DNA from: Muricea muricata
Lineage: Eukaryota; Cnidaria; Anthozoa; Malacalcyonacea; Plexauridae
Assembly (NCBI GenBank): GCA_963855995.1
Contig: OY979716.1
Location: forward strand, 41,873,818 to 41,937,817
Reading direction: 5' to 3'
DNA length: 64,000 nucleotides
Numbering within the stretch: position 1 is the first letter of the stretch; each line of letters begins with the position of its first letter. The notes beneath the pieces were generated by a model, which ran no database searches, had not been told where the DNA came from, and saw nothing but the letters and a program-made list of their open reading frames with translations. Both the position numbers and the translations under genes were made by a program. Of this stretch, positions 35,908 to 46,342 are shown in pieces.

Positions 35908-36199
35908 CGTGTTTTGCAGGACTTATAGAACATGATTACAGATTTACATCGCTAATTTCAACCTCGTACCCAGGTTCTTTACTCTACGCTCCCATCTTGC
36001 TTGAGGCCAGAAACACCCGGTTCAGGGTGGTTATGTGTTCGTTAAGATTAACGTTTATCATAATGAGAAAACATTCATGCCTTTTGAAGCGAGGAATGAT
36101 TTAATAAGCAATAGGGACATAAATTGTTCGATATTTTCCCAATGGTATATTTTTTATATATTTTAGAGCAATCGATCAAGTTCCAAGTGTTTACATAAA

Positions 36200-36640
36200 A
36201 TTATGATGATTAAGTTTCAGCCCGTTTTCCCGGGCTGAATTTTGAGCCTGGTCAAAGAGTAAAATCCTAGTAAAATATAGCGAGCAAGCAATTAACAAAA
36301 GTTGCAGCCCGGGATGAGTTTCAGTGGGCTGAAACTCAACCTGGGTTGTAATTTTATCATGTAATGGCCCTGTAATCCCTTGAGCCCGGCAAAAGTTATT
36401 TACAAACACGATAATGTAATCATGTTTAGATTGTTTTTCTAACAGTCAAGTAAAGTCAACTTTCGCACGATGAAACAAAGCAAAATATAACACCATTTTG
36501 AGACTTTATTGTTTCAACCCGGGATGAGATTTCATCCTCGCTCGTACTTAAATTTTTAACTCACCCGGGCTGAACGTGCCGTGTAATCGTGAAACAATTT
36601 TAGTTCAGCTAAGGGGGCTGAAACTCTCCCTGTGTTATAA
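36200..36640. repeat. Cluster of inverted CAGCCCGGG / GGGCTGAAACTC motifs
   Basis: Repeated short inverted segments (TTTCAGCCCG, CCCGGGCTGAA, CAGTGGGCTGAAACTCA, CAACCCGGGATGAGATTTCA) suggest two or more overlapping degenerate MITEs of one family. Boundaries are not resolved. Confidence 0.45.
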
Positions 36641-36891
36641 GCTCTATGTATCACCCTTTACAAAGCATATTTCATAGGCTTGGCGATATTGCAAAAATTA
36701 GCACCTATTACTAGTCTATTGTTTTATTGTTTGTTTTGTGCAATCCTTTGCATGTTGTAAAAGCCTGTTCGCTCTCATTTCGGTAACTTGATTAGCAAAA
36801 TGAACTAAGTACATGTCGTTGTGACATTTCTTGCATTCCTGGTCGCTTTATGTTATATTATAAACGGCCATGCTAAGAATGCAGGAGTGAT

Positions 36892-37077
36892 CAGGGGCGA
36901 AACTAGAGCGTTAATTTGGGGGAGGGGATGTATATTCATATCTTCTCATACTGCCCGACGAATTTCTTTTAAAGTCAGTTATTAGGGTTGATTTCAAAAA
37001 AAAATTTGTCAGCAGAACACGAATATGTGAATATACACCCGGGCCCCTCCTCAATTAACGCTCTAGTTTTGGCCCTG
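36892..37077. mobile_element. hAT-like MITE
   Basis: CAGGGGCGAAACTAGAGCGT at the left and its near-complement ending CCCTG at the right. The flanking 8-mers GGAGTGAT and GGAACGAT differ at two positions, as expected for an aged 8-bp duplication. Confidence 0.7.
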
Positions 37078-37697
37078 GGAACGATTAAACGATTATACTT
37101 GTGGCACGTAGTTACTGCATGTTTTTTGTGAGTTATGTTATATTTCGATGATTCGACTTGTATATAACAATGCTTGGGCCTTAGGTCCAGATATCAAACA
37201 CTTAACAGAACAGGTAGAGAAATTATTGGTGGGGAGAAATGTACTCACTCCTAGCTCTCACTTTTTAATGCTAATTAAGTTTCTTATGACGCTGCTATGT
37301 CGTAGTTTTACAAGTCTCAGAAAGATGCCACTACCAACATTCCCGCATTCTTAGCATGGTCGTTTGTATTATAACACAAAGCGACTTTTTCAAGTATATA
37401 AAAACAAAGGTTTAATATGAAAATGCTACGTTGAAATGTGAAAATTCTAATTAAGTACTTATGAAAGTTGAAGTGAGCCTACTGAGCCCATGCACAGTTT
37501 ATTCATAGTGTGTTAACGTACATAAGCATAGGCTTTCAATTTATGTTTTTCCCAATATCTTATACTTTTGTCAATTTTGCATATAATCTAGGCACTACGT
37601 ATGGATACACCAAATAGGCAAAAAAGCAGAGTTTTAATTCGCGGTAATAACAGATGTATCTGAATAATTTTTAGTACCACGAATTTTTATACTCAAA

Positions 37698-39596
37698 GTG
37701 AAACTTCTAAATAGATGCTGTATTATTTCGAAATTTTTAAGTATAATGCGGGATGAGTCAATTTGGAAAATTTTCCTAGGTCGAGAAAAGCTAGGTTTGG
37801 TTGACTCGTGTGAAGAATATAAAGCTTTTGATGAGGCAGATGGAACTGAGATTGACGATGATGAGTGTCTTTTGTCATACGAAAAAGGCGCGGTTTTCAT
37901 CATCGGTAAGGAATGGAGAGCAGCATCACAAGCTGAAGTAGCTGAAGTGCAAACGTCCATTAAATATCAACCGAAAGAAAACGTTTCAGGTATGACAGAT
38001 TTTACAAAGGGAGCAGTTCAGTGTGATGAAGGTAGTGTGCATTCGTCAATCGGATTTGAACAGCTTGAAATTGAAAAGGTTGAGGAATATAGCGATCTGG
38101 CGGACTATGAAGAGGACTCTATAGAAGAAACACAACTTGAGAGCTATGATGTGGATGAAGAGACGGAAGAAAGTCATGAATTTGGCAAGTTTTTTGCCGT
38201 CATTAAAGTGATGTTTTGATTATCATACTATTAGAGTTCTATTACAGCGTAACACTACAGTTAGAGTACTATTACAACGAAACATATTGTAATTAATGTA
38301 AGGGGTTTAAAAAAATTTTTGCCCGACAATTTGTTTACAATATTATTTAGCTCAAGATTTAATTCAAGGTTTAATTTTAAAGATAGGGAAGAAAAAGAAA
38401 AGAAAGAAAAGAAGGAACTCAAAATTGAAGTAGGGAAAAAGCGTCCTCATGAAACAGACATGTCTTCTCCAACTGTTAGCACACAAACGTCAACAGTTCC
38501 TGAATATCCAGGTTTTGTTAAGAAAGGGAAAAACGGTATGCACTGACATTTTTTTATTATGTTTATGTACGGTTCATACGTCGATAACTTTACCCTAGTT
38601 TTTTTTTAGTAAGAACCAGTTATGTTTAGCCCAATTTCAGTGTTGTTATTTTTCTTGCATGGTCAGTTGTAGCCAGAAAATGTACGTATCATGTGTTATT
38701 ATCGTAAACTCTCTTTAAGGACAAAAAAACTTAAAAATCCCAGACCACAGTTTTAAGTATTAGAATATTTAAGATTTCAGTTTTTCTCAATCTCAGTTTT
38801 GCCATTTTCAGCCTTAATGAAATTATGTAATAAAAGTGTAATGTTTATCAACACATTTGCCTAAATAATTGAAAATCAAATGAATTTCATTTCTCCCTGT
38901 ATGACTTCAGAGTTATCAACTGAGCCAGCTTCTTCAAGTACCAGACAAAGTAGTGCGACTCAAAAAACGATTACGGAAGCTTTAATGCGTGCAAACAAGT
39001 ATCACAATGCAACATTAAAAAAACTTAAAATATACACTGACGAAGAAATAGATGCAGCAAATTCTGAAATGGAAAGGAAAAGGAGGCGATTTTGGAATAA
39101 CAAAGCCGAACAAGTAGCGACACCCAAAAAAACGGCTAACCTAAAGAAGACTACTCAGATGGGTATCATTGATGTAGCGTGGACATTACGAAAAACTGCA
39201 TTTATTGAAACAGATGCAAGAAAAACTCTTGATGAAGAAAAAGTTTTATTTAGGAGGCGCGAATATGAAAGAGTAACAAAAGCTGCTCAAAAAAAAGAAA
39301 CAATTCCAAAGAACTTGGACAGAATGGCTGCAGCCCATGCAGCTGTTGAAAAAGCCGATAAAGAACTCAATGACTATCGGATGAATTTTGAAAAAGCACG
39401 GACAGAAAAAGAACGACAAGCAGCAAGACAGGAATTTGAAGTGAGACAGACATTTATGGATGGTGCTTTCACAGAACTTAAGAAAGCCCAAGATGCTACC
39501 ATTAAATCCGTTAAAGCCAAAAGAAAGGAATTAGATCAGAAATTAAATGTTACTGAGTCAGAGGAAGCATGCACATCTACCGACATAGAGGGATAA
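37698..39596 (+). CDS. Spliced gene of the 18-kb element: acidic N-part plus Lys-rich coiled-coil C-part
   Basis: The first exon is open from 37698; MRDESIWKIF at 37747 is an alternative start. It is acidic and reaches a consensus donor TTTCAG|GTATGA at 37989/37990 in phase 1. An acceptor GACTTCAG|AG at 38910 restores the phase into a 228-codon open exon ending at 39596. That exon is rich in Lys, Glu and Ala with heptad-like spacing (ERVTKAAQKKETIPKNLD; KARTEKERQAARQEFE), so a coiled coil is likely. An optional middle exon at 38352-38534 (TATTTAG|C ... AACG|GTATGC) also ends in phase 1. It is divergently oriented to the 1738-aa gene. The role is unknown; a transposition accessory protein or a captured host gene are both possible. 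Exon structure is inferred from signals only. Confidence 0.5.
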
Positions 39597-40334
39597 ATCT
39601 GCATACATTGCACTTCACACGAGGGGGTTGTTGTACCATTATTTCTAGCTTAAAGTTCAAATTTGGTTGTGTATGACTTCACATAAACCCATCCTTCCCC
39701 TAATTCACTTGGATGATTACGAAACAATGTCTGAGGCTGAACTTGATTTCTTACCATTTCAGCACAAATTCAAGGACAACCTTGACTTGAAACCATTGCT
39801 TTGTGATTATCTAAGCGAATTTAGCGAAGGTCTATTGCAGAGGATAATTTAAACTTATTCATAGATGCCTTTTAATTAACAATTTACATTAACTAACTAT
39901 CCGTGGAGTCAGTAAATTAAGTGTAGCTACGCCATTTTGTATTCAAACAACTTTACTGATCACATTGATTGTAGCTTGCAAATTTCTAAGGTGGTTTGAC
40001 CTGAAAATGGCTGCAATGGAACGTATCCTACACTAATTTTTCCACTGAACTTACGTAACAATGTCACTAGCTATAATTAATTTGATTAATCAGTTATATT
40101 CCTAAACGTTACCAAATACATAGGTAATCATACACAGGTAATGTGCATATTTTTATGTAAAGAAATAAACTCTGATATCTCCCAGTCCTTCGTATCTTTT
40201 AAAATAATTTTTGAAACATATAGCAGTCCTGAACCCCCCGGAAATTATAGTCTACCAAATTTCATCTTAGAAATTTCAATTTTTCACCAACCCCCCGGAA
40301 ATTTTCCGGGAATTTCGCCCACCCCTCAGAAAAT
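39597..40334. other. Right internal and subterminal region of the 18-kb element
   Basis: Contains a short plus-strand ORF (39667-39852, hydrophilic/acidic, no motif recognised). Near the end it has CCCCCCGGAAATT motifs at about 40237 and 40292 and CCCCTCAGAAAA at 40322, related to the left subterminal repeats and in the same orientation. Confidence 0.5.
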
Positions 40335-40375
40335 CTCGTCCATAGGGGGGGTGTGGATATTAAATGGAATGGCCC
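40335..40375 (-). repeat. Right terminal inverted repeat of the 18-kb transposon
   Basis: 41 bp, complement of 22377-22415, ending GGAATGGCCC. Followed by ATA at 40376-40378. Confidence 0.9.
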
Positions 40376-40378
40376 ATA

Positions 40379-41230
40379 GCTTGTAATGAACTGAAATATA
40401 TCGTTCGCAGATCCACGCAGTCTGAGCCGACTCCTGAGCTCCTGTCGATTTATCTATCGTCGACCCCCGATCGTCGTACGGACAAACTGTATTATACTTA
40501 TTCCAGTCTTTGGTCGCGTGTTCGACAGGCGTGTAGGGCCTTCGTGTATCGTTTCATTATTCGGAGGAGGCGACTGATGTTACCATCTCAGCGGACGATT
40601 CCAAACATATTAAATCTAACCAAGTCATCACTTTGCTCCACTGTCTCGTTCAATCTCGGTTTGGTGATGAGTTGATGCAGCTGAAAGATCAAGGCAAAGT
40701 GGCCCATTGCTTGACGGATGATCCGTATGCTAATGGGTCTACGTGGCACTGTACTGGCTTGAACTTGCGTTTCAAGGATTGGAGGTTTATTCATCGTGCC
40801 CAGCTTAATGTAGTTCCGTTAAATGCCAACAAGAGTCGGTACTCCAATGTTGATCTTGCTTGTCGCCGTTGTTTGCAGCCGGAAACGTTGCCGCATGTGA
40901 TTTGCCATTGCCGCCCACATATGGTGCAGATCCGGGATCATCACAACTCCATCGTGTCGAGACTTACGAATGCGATTCGGTTCGGGAAAATCACTACTGA
41001 TCGACCCCCTCGAGGAATTCTTTGTGTCCAAGGGTAAATCTTGTGAGATTTACCCTTTCGTGGTTGGCGCCTTGGGCTCGTGGTTCAAACAGAACAAGAT
41101 TTTATGAAAGAAGCTGGGTATGACACGTCGCTATAAATCGCTCTTTTGCAAGTTGTGTTGCTCTGACACCATCACCTTGGGTGTGACGATTCGGCCCCTG
41201 GTGTTTCATCTTCTGCTTGATTTCTCTTTA
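40379..41230 (+). pseudogene. Utopia-like ORF, C-terminal part (Cys-His motif and RLE tail), degraded
   Basis: The frame entering from the other side of the transposon continues as ACNELKYIVRRST up to a stop near 40675. A second frame from about 40633 continues with the TWHCTGLNLRFKDWRFIHRA segment. The zinc-like motif CRRCLQPETLPHVICHCRPH is the CCHC/H signature that precedes the restriction-like endonuclease in this class. After 41035 a third frame reads EIYPFVVGALGSW and KLCCSDTI, the conserved C-terminal end of RLE LINE proteins. The Asp/Lys catalytic core of the endonuclease that should lie between these was not found, so an internal deletion is likely. Confidence 0.75.
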
Positions 41231-41394
41231 GGCTGCATTGTGTGTGTTTATATGTGTTTATTTGTGTGTTGTCGAGTGCTGAGCATTGCACTCGCTCCTG
41301 TGCCGGGTGTCCTCCCTTTTGTTTGCCACCTGAAGAAGGAGTATGGCTTTGCGCTTGCTTCTTGGATGCCGTAGTAGGTTGCGTCAGTCATCCG

Positions 41395-41550
41395 AAATAT
41401 TCAATATGTTCTATTGTTCGTCAATATGTCCTCTTGTCCTTTTGTTTGTCAATATGTCTTATTGTTCGTCAATATGTCTTATTGTTTGTCAATAGGTCCT
41501 CTTGTCCTATTGTTCGTCAATATGTCCTATTGTTCGTCAATATGTGCCTG
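41395..41550 (+). repeat. 3' UTR tandem repeat (GTCAATATGTCC-TATTGTTC), ~7 copies
   Basis: Imperfect units of about 19-30 bp. Same tract as 11200-11305. Conserved in both copies at the same distance from the 3' end, so it is a property of the element. Confidence 0.85.
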
Positions 41551-41705
41551 TCTCTCCAATAGTTTTTGCCTTTTCTTTTCTTATCACCCTACGTGGTACA
41601 TGTGGGTACATGTTTCTTACTTCTTTTTCCAGCCCTATGTTTGTTTTGTGTTATGTGGTATTTTTCTGGATTGGTCCCATCACTTTGGTTATTTATTTTA
41701 AGAAC

Positions 41706-41726
41706 TCTGTTCTTATCAGCTTAATA
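41706..41726 (+). ncRNA. U2 snRNA fragment (nt 39-59) between two Utopia-like copies
   Basis: A perfect 21-bp U2 segment starting TCTGTTCTT and ending CTTAATA. It is the 3' target flank of the first copy and at the same time the 5' flank of the next. Confidence 0.85.
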
Positions 41727-43063
41727 GATTTGGCAGTGCTGCACTTGATCCAATCCTAGCTATCTATGTATCAAATTGAATCTAAGGAGTTCAAGAATCT
41801 ACTGGTCTGGTTTATTTTTGGCGAGCGTCTTAACTTTGGCTTAATTTTGGTGTTTATTACTGGCTGTTTTCGTCACTCCTGGTTGAGTTTTACTGGCACC
41901 GATATTTCTGGTTATCTCTTGTTTCTCTAAGTGCTTTTTGGATAATTTAAAGGGAAATGGCAACAAAATTTTTTATTGTCTTATTTGAAAGATAGTCTAA
42001 AAGTAATATATAAACATCTTTTGCAAAATTTCTAAATCCTAAATATCTACCTACAATCAAATATTGTTTAAAATCGTTTCAGTCGGTGCTGAAATCCGAA
42101 ACACTTACCATGTATGTTGTTATTGGAGAAGATTAATCATTGTGTCGTAAGAAAAAAAAATGCGTGATGCCAGTTGTGACGTATCATGGATATCTACAAA
42201 TATCCAAGATGGCGGACAACTAAAGATTTCAAGTCAAAATATCTCACCAAATAAAGCAGATATAAAAATTCTGTAATAGACTTCTATATATTGTTTTGGA
42301 GTCTCTTTCAAATAAGCCGATAAAAACTTTTGTTGCTATTTCCCTTTAACTTATTTTACTTATATTTTACTGGATCCTTGTTATGGTGTGGCAATATGTG
42401 ACTGACTATTTCGTTTTGAAATTCCCGCCGTTCGGCAAATTTCGGCCACCATTTTTAAGTGCGATTATTTTTGGTTGTACGCGCTCTTGGCTTACGGTTT
42501 TTGGCTGAGAGGTGTGTTCTACTTGCATCTTGTTGGATACGAAGTTTGGGCCAATTTGGTTCAGTGCTTTTTGAATTATCACCGGTTTCGTGGAAAACCG
42601 TTACGCTATTCAGTGCTGCTTAGCAACACGGATTTGAATTCGTATATCGCCATTGGTGCGGTTTTGGACAGAGTTTTGTACATTTTGTATATAGTTTCTG
42701 GTTTATCTACCATGTTTTTTATTTCCGCCACATTTGGACGGTATTTTATTGGTTTTTTGGCTCATTTTGTAGATATCTTATATTCTTGTAAGTGTTCCCA
42801 CTTGTGGTCTCGCATTCCTTTATACTAGTGGTGCCTTTTGGATCATATCTCTGGCCCTACTGGTCTGATTTCGCTCAAATTTTGTGTGGTGACGCATATT
42901 GGTGCCCTCGTTCCAAATTTGGTTATTTAGCGGCATTTTGCCCGTGTGACCGCTGACCGGGTTCTGGTTATTTACTTAATCGTAGGCTCAGATATTAGAA
43001 TTTGCTGCTTACTGCTGGTATTTGTCGTGGTGTTCCACTCTATATTCACTCATTGATCTGCTG
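41727..43063 (+). mobile_element. Second Utopia-like LINE, 5' UTR only, head-to-tail
   Basis: The sequence starting GATTTGGCAGTGCTGCACTT matches the start of the first copy at 17728. It continues with shared blocks such as GGAGTTCAAGAATCTACTGG and the T/G-rich leader. A 403-bp MITE interrupts it at 41947-42349. The ORF is absent; similarity fades before 43064. Confidence 0.8.
41947..42349. mobile_element. MITE with TTAAAGGGAAATGGCAACAA ends
   Basis: The left arm continues AATTTTTTATTGTCTTATTT. The right arm is its complement with about 45 bp of similarity (AATAAGCCGATAAAAACTTT then TGTTGCTATTTCCCTTTAA). It interrupts sequence that is continuous in the first Utopia-like leader. Target duplication unclear. 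Confidence 0.8.
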
Positions 43064-43295
43064 CAATCGTCCACATAATATTTGAGACAAACCCCCCTCC
43101 CCTATTTCAATGTTGTTTTCAAGTATAACATTGCTTAATTCTAACGTGAAACGCTAAAATTTAACTGCCAATGTGATAGCTGGAGTTTTGGAGGTACAGT
43201 ATACCCTGATAAAAGTATGCTGGCGTTTCAACATTGAAATTTGGGGGAAGGGGGGAGTTATTTATAAAAGTCTCAATATATTTTGTGGATGATTG
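43064..43295. repeat. MITE-like inverted repeat (CAATCGTCCACA ends)
   Basis: CAATCGTCCACATAATATTT plus GAGAC pairs with GTCTCAATATATTTTGTGGA plus TGATTG. C-rich and G-rich inner arms are complementary, and TTTCAATGTTG is inverted further inside. Confidence 0.65.
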
Positions 43296-43438
43296 TGGAT
43301 ATTTTTTAACTGGCCATGCCAATTTGTGCAGTTTGTTTTCGCACATTTAAAACGCGTGGAACGTTAGCCCAACATCAGCAATTATATCATGAAGGCAAGT
43401 GTGTTATGAACAGCGACTTGGTTCACACATTTGACACT

Positions 43439-44605
43439 GCACAGCACAGAATATAACCTGGGCTGTGGTCAAGTTGGTAACCTGGACTCTGCTTTTGCTG
43501 TTCCTGGGTTTTGAACGCTCTTGGACGTCCATGAGGGACAGGAACCGAAGTCAACGGATAGGTAAGTGTGTGAGTAGAAAACTCCCTAGTCTCCCGAGGC
43601 CAGGACCTTAGGGACTTGTCTCCCAGGACCCCACCTGAGGGCCGGATAGGCGGACCGCTGACCGGTAAGTTTGTTGGTGACACGTTACGACACATCATGC
43701 CATGGCACGACTGCGATCCTGGTTGCTCAACCTAGAGGGACTACCAGCCGAAGCCACCGTAGATGGCCCAGCTGTCCTCAGAAAGGTAATCTTTGATAGC
43801 CTGAAAGATGGCGGTATCCAAACGGACTTGATTGAGGGTATCGAGTGCTTCAGCAAAACGCACTGGTATGTGGTACTTAAAACACGCATAGCAAAAAGAG
43901 ACTATAAGAACAAAACGATCGAACTTTACGGCAAAACATACACACTGGCTAGCACGGAATTTGAGAGACCAAGAATACAACACAATTGGGTTCGACTATA
44001 TGGTTATCCTCTGGATACTAACAGCACGTATTTGGAACGAACGATGTCGATCTACGGAAAACTGGTCGCAGTTACGGATGAGATGGATGGTAGACTTCAG
44101 ATTAAGATGGGCGTCAAAGTGGCACAATTTAAAAGCTTGAAGGAGAATATTCGCTCGTTTGTACATGTGGGGAGACACCGCGTACGTACTTCCTACCGAG
44201 GAAAGACAAAGACGTGCCAGAATTGCCACCAAGAAGGCCACGAGGTCAAGGATTGCACGGCCGGCAAGCAATGTGGCAAACCGGGACATCCAATGCCTTG
44301 GGAGAGGCCACGAGTCCAACGAATGCCCGGAGAACTTACAGGCGTTTCCCCGATTGGGTGAAGACACCACAGAACAAATGGAACAGCAACACCAGGATGA
44401 TGATACTCTGCGCGACCAAGAATACCCCTTGCCAAACATTGCTCTAGATGGAACAATCATTGATCAACTGCGATGGGACGCACCGACCACAAAAGACCAT
44501 CCAGGGAAAGACGACAAGCAAAACGACGATGCGCAGGAAGACGACGCTCCCTCCCAAAAAAGAGAAAAAGCAGTTGCAAGTAGAGCACAGACACTAAACC
44601 CGTGA
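43439..44605 (+). pseudogene. Truncated LINE A relative: 5' leader and ORF1 (CCHC)
   Basis: The leader shares ACCTGGACTCTG and the GGTAAGTGTGTG...CCCGAGGCCA pattern with LINE A copies. ORF1 starts MARLRSWLLNLEGLP at 43702, parallel to the LINE A start at 12849. It has a nucleic-acid-binding N-part and a zinc knuckle CQNCHQEGHEVKDC near 44215-44260. A second, altered knuckle follows, with a frameshift near 44270-44290. The C-terminal tail continues in another frame to a stop near 44605. There is no ORF2. Divergence from LINE A is clear at protein level, so it is a sister family. Confidence 0.7.
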
Positions 44606-44629
44606 ACTATAATAAGTAATAAGTATCAA

Positions 44630-44890
44630 TTAGCACTATTTTATACTCTACCCATTGTTTTCAATTGTAAGACTGTTACGTTGAATAAGTGACGTCACCT
44701 AAGTTGGATGACTATTTTTCTTTTTAGATGACGTCTCCTAAATTCCAAAATCATAAGGAAAACGATTTTTAAATCTACTCTTTTACCATTTTTTGTTGTT
44801 AAGATTAGTATGACTGTAATTTGGTGCGTTTTTATTGTTTTAAGTGACGCCATCAATTGAAAACAACTTTACTCAATAGTGAATACTAAA
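44630..44890. repeat. Weak inverted repeat around TTGTTTTCAATTG
   Basis: TTGTTTTCAATTG at 44656 and its complement CAATTGAAAACAA at 44858, with TGACGTCACC and TGACGCCATC also inverted, suggest a degenerate MITE. Ends not defined. Confidence 0.4.
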
Positions 44891-45067
44891 TGAATGATTA
44901 ATAAATGTCTTTTTGGCGAATGAAGAGAGAAATTTTAAAGAATGATACAATAGAAGAGGTTTTCAACAAAGAATAAGAAATACGTGAAAAGAGGGGGGGG
45001 GGATAAAAACATTTTTATCATGCTACAGGAGATACGCATTACGAGCTGACATCATAGTTTATAATAC

Positions 45068-45549
45068 CTTGACTTTATAAAGAGTTGTCAGTTTAAATCG
45101 ATGTTTTGGACAGATAATCAAGTTGCCTGTTTCTTCATCATCATAGACAACACCTGCACGGTTTAAAATCAATTGCCATTCTAGAACAAGGTCTGTAAAA
45201 GGGAACATTCCATTTTAACTGATCAACTACAAGACAAGCTAATCATATAAAATGTATCATATATGTTAAAAAACAGACAACTGCTAAAATTAAAGGGAAG
45301 CCATCAAAAGTCAATCAATCAAAACACACCTTTAGTATTGTTTGATTCTCCTGGGCACCCTCTTGATCCTGATGCACCTGATCCTTTGAATTTCTTTTTT
45401 AGCCACTGAGTCATATCAATTTTGCAAGATAACACAGGAATCATTAATTTATCTTGTGGTGCCCAAACCACTGCACCACAAAGGTCACTATCTCCACCAA
45501 ATGAGCAGAAAGTCATAATAAAAATAATATAAACAAACATCATATACAA
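45068..45549 (-). CDS. Possible two-exon gene fragment, unrecognised
   Basis: Minus-strand exon one is open from 45549 to a donor AAAG|GTGTGT (45330/45329), phase 1, and includes LCGAVVWAPQDKLMIPVL. Exon two runs from an acceptor CCCTTTTACAG at 45192 to AAG|GTATTA at 45068. It reads open only in the matching phase, with NRAGVVYDDEETGNLIICPK. A Cys-Pro-Lys-His motif (ICPKHR) is typical of some poorly characterised cnidarian multigene proteins as far as I recall. The agreement of phase and open frame supports real exons. No function assigned. Confidence 0.4.
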
Positions 45550-46342
45550 GTTCTGATTGCTTCTATTTGTTTTACCATGTCTTGGAGACTGGAGACTAGT
45601 AACCCAGTTCCTCTTGACATTTCAAAATGGCGGATCAATGTCTATTGATTTCATCGGCAGTGTCAAGTCCAAAAGGGTCCAAAAGTGCTTTCAAGCAACA
45701 ATTATGTTAAAGGCATTGGAGTGATACTCGAATAGAAGATAACGCCGCTTACCTGTAGCCTTGTAATCTTAAAATATAATCCACAGATAAGTAGTTTGTT
45801 ACGAATATACGATATCCAGTTTAATGTCTTGAATGGCAATGTTCAGACAGTATACCCTCATAACGAACCTAGGCATGCAACTAGAACTTTAAAATAATGC
45901 CTAGATACCATGAATTGATTGTCTTTTAGTATTTTAGTATTAACAAGCAGATTGATGACATATATTTTGTGTTAATGTCTAAAATCGTGCAGTTTTCATT
46001 GTTGCTAACGAAGTAAACTTCATCCTTTGATGAGTAAATGAAGTTAGTATCATGGTTTCTGTCAAACTATCAATTTTTGTACATTGATTACTTTATAATA
46101 AGCAAAAATAAATCAAACATGCAGATTACAACTTTGTCTGAACTCATTATTATTGCAAAAATGGGTAATTATTTTTTCTACATTTTAACAAAACTATGCC
46201 CCAAAATAGCTCTTAATGCAAAAATATTAATGGATCAAATTTTTCTCGATTGATTCTCAAAGTACTTATGATGGTCTATCTCCTGGTGGGAATAGCTTTT
46301 CTGAATAGCGAGGCAGGTAAGATACAGGTAAGATTAAACATA
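45550..46342. other. AT-rich stretch without recognised gene
   Basis: Short motif-free ORFs only; it could be promoter or intron of the minus-strand exons at 45068-45549. Confidence 0.35.

Larger units (their letters stand above)
22377..40375. mobile_element. 18.0-kb DNA transposon with ~40-bp TIRs and ATA target duplication
   Basis: The ends are inverted repeats of 39 and 41 bp (GGGCCATTCCATTTAATATC inward, then ACACCCCCC and ATGGACGAG). ATA flanks both sides (22374-22376 and 40376-40378). Removing the 17,999 bp and one ATA rejoins the Utopia-like ORF in frame across the site, which shows the whole interval entered as one unit. Inside are an intact 1738-codon minus-strand gene, a plus-strand spliced gene, subterminal CCCCTCAGAAA-type repeats on both sides and an ~8-kb spacer full of MITEs. 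The superfamily is not assignable from sequence alone. A GGG terminus with a 3-bp duplication is compatible with PIF/Harbinger-like or other 3-bp groups, but the encoded protein is unlike a standard Harbinger pair. Confidence 0.85.
17728..41705 (+). mobile_element. Utopia-like RLE-type LINE, ~6.0 kb, split by an 18-kb transposon
   Basis: The left junction follows U2 CTTAATA (17727) and the right junction precedes U2 TCTGTTCTT (41706). The flanks share about 21 bp of U2 (nt 39-59), a target-site duplication partly eroded on the left. A long T-rich 5' UTR (17728-18680) is followed by one degenerate ORF with RT, and then the C-terminal Cys-His motif and endonuclease tail at 40633-41110. The element has no APE domain. 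U2 targeting plus a single RLE-type ORF fits the Utopia lineage. Without the 22377-40375 insert and one ATA its length is about 5.98 kb. Confidence 0.8.

Noticed and set aside
22377-40375. Polinton/Maverick or giant virus insertion
   Set aside because: Size is similar, but no polymerase, packaging ATPase, protease or capsid gene was seen and the duplication is 3 bp, not 6.
22377-40375. Two independent solo MITEs explaining the inverted ends
   Set aside because: The shared ATA and exact in-frame continuation of the LINE ORF across the interval argue for one insertion.
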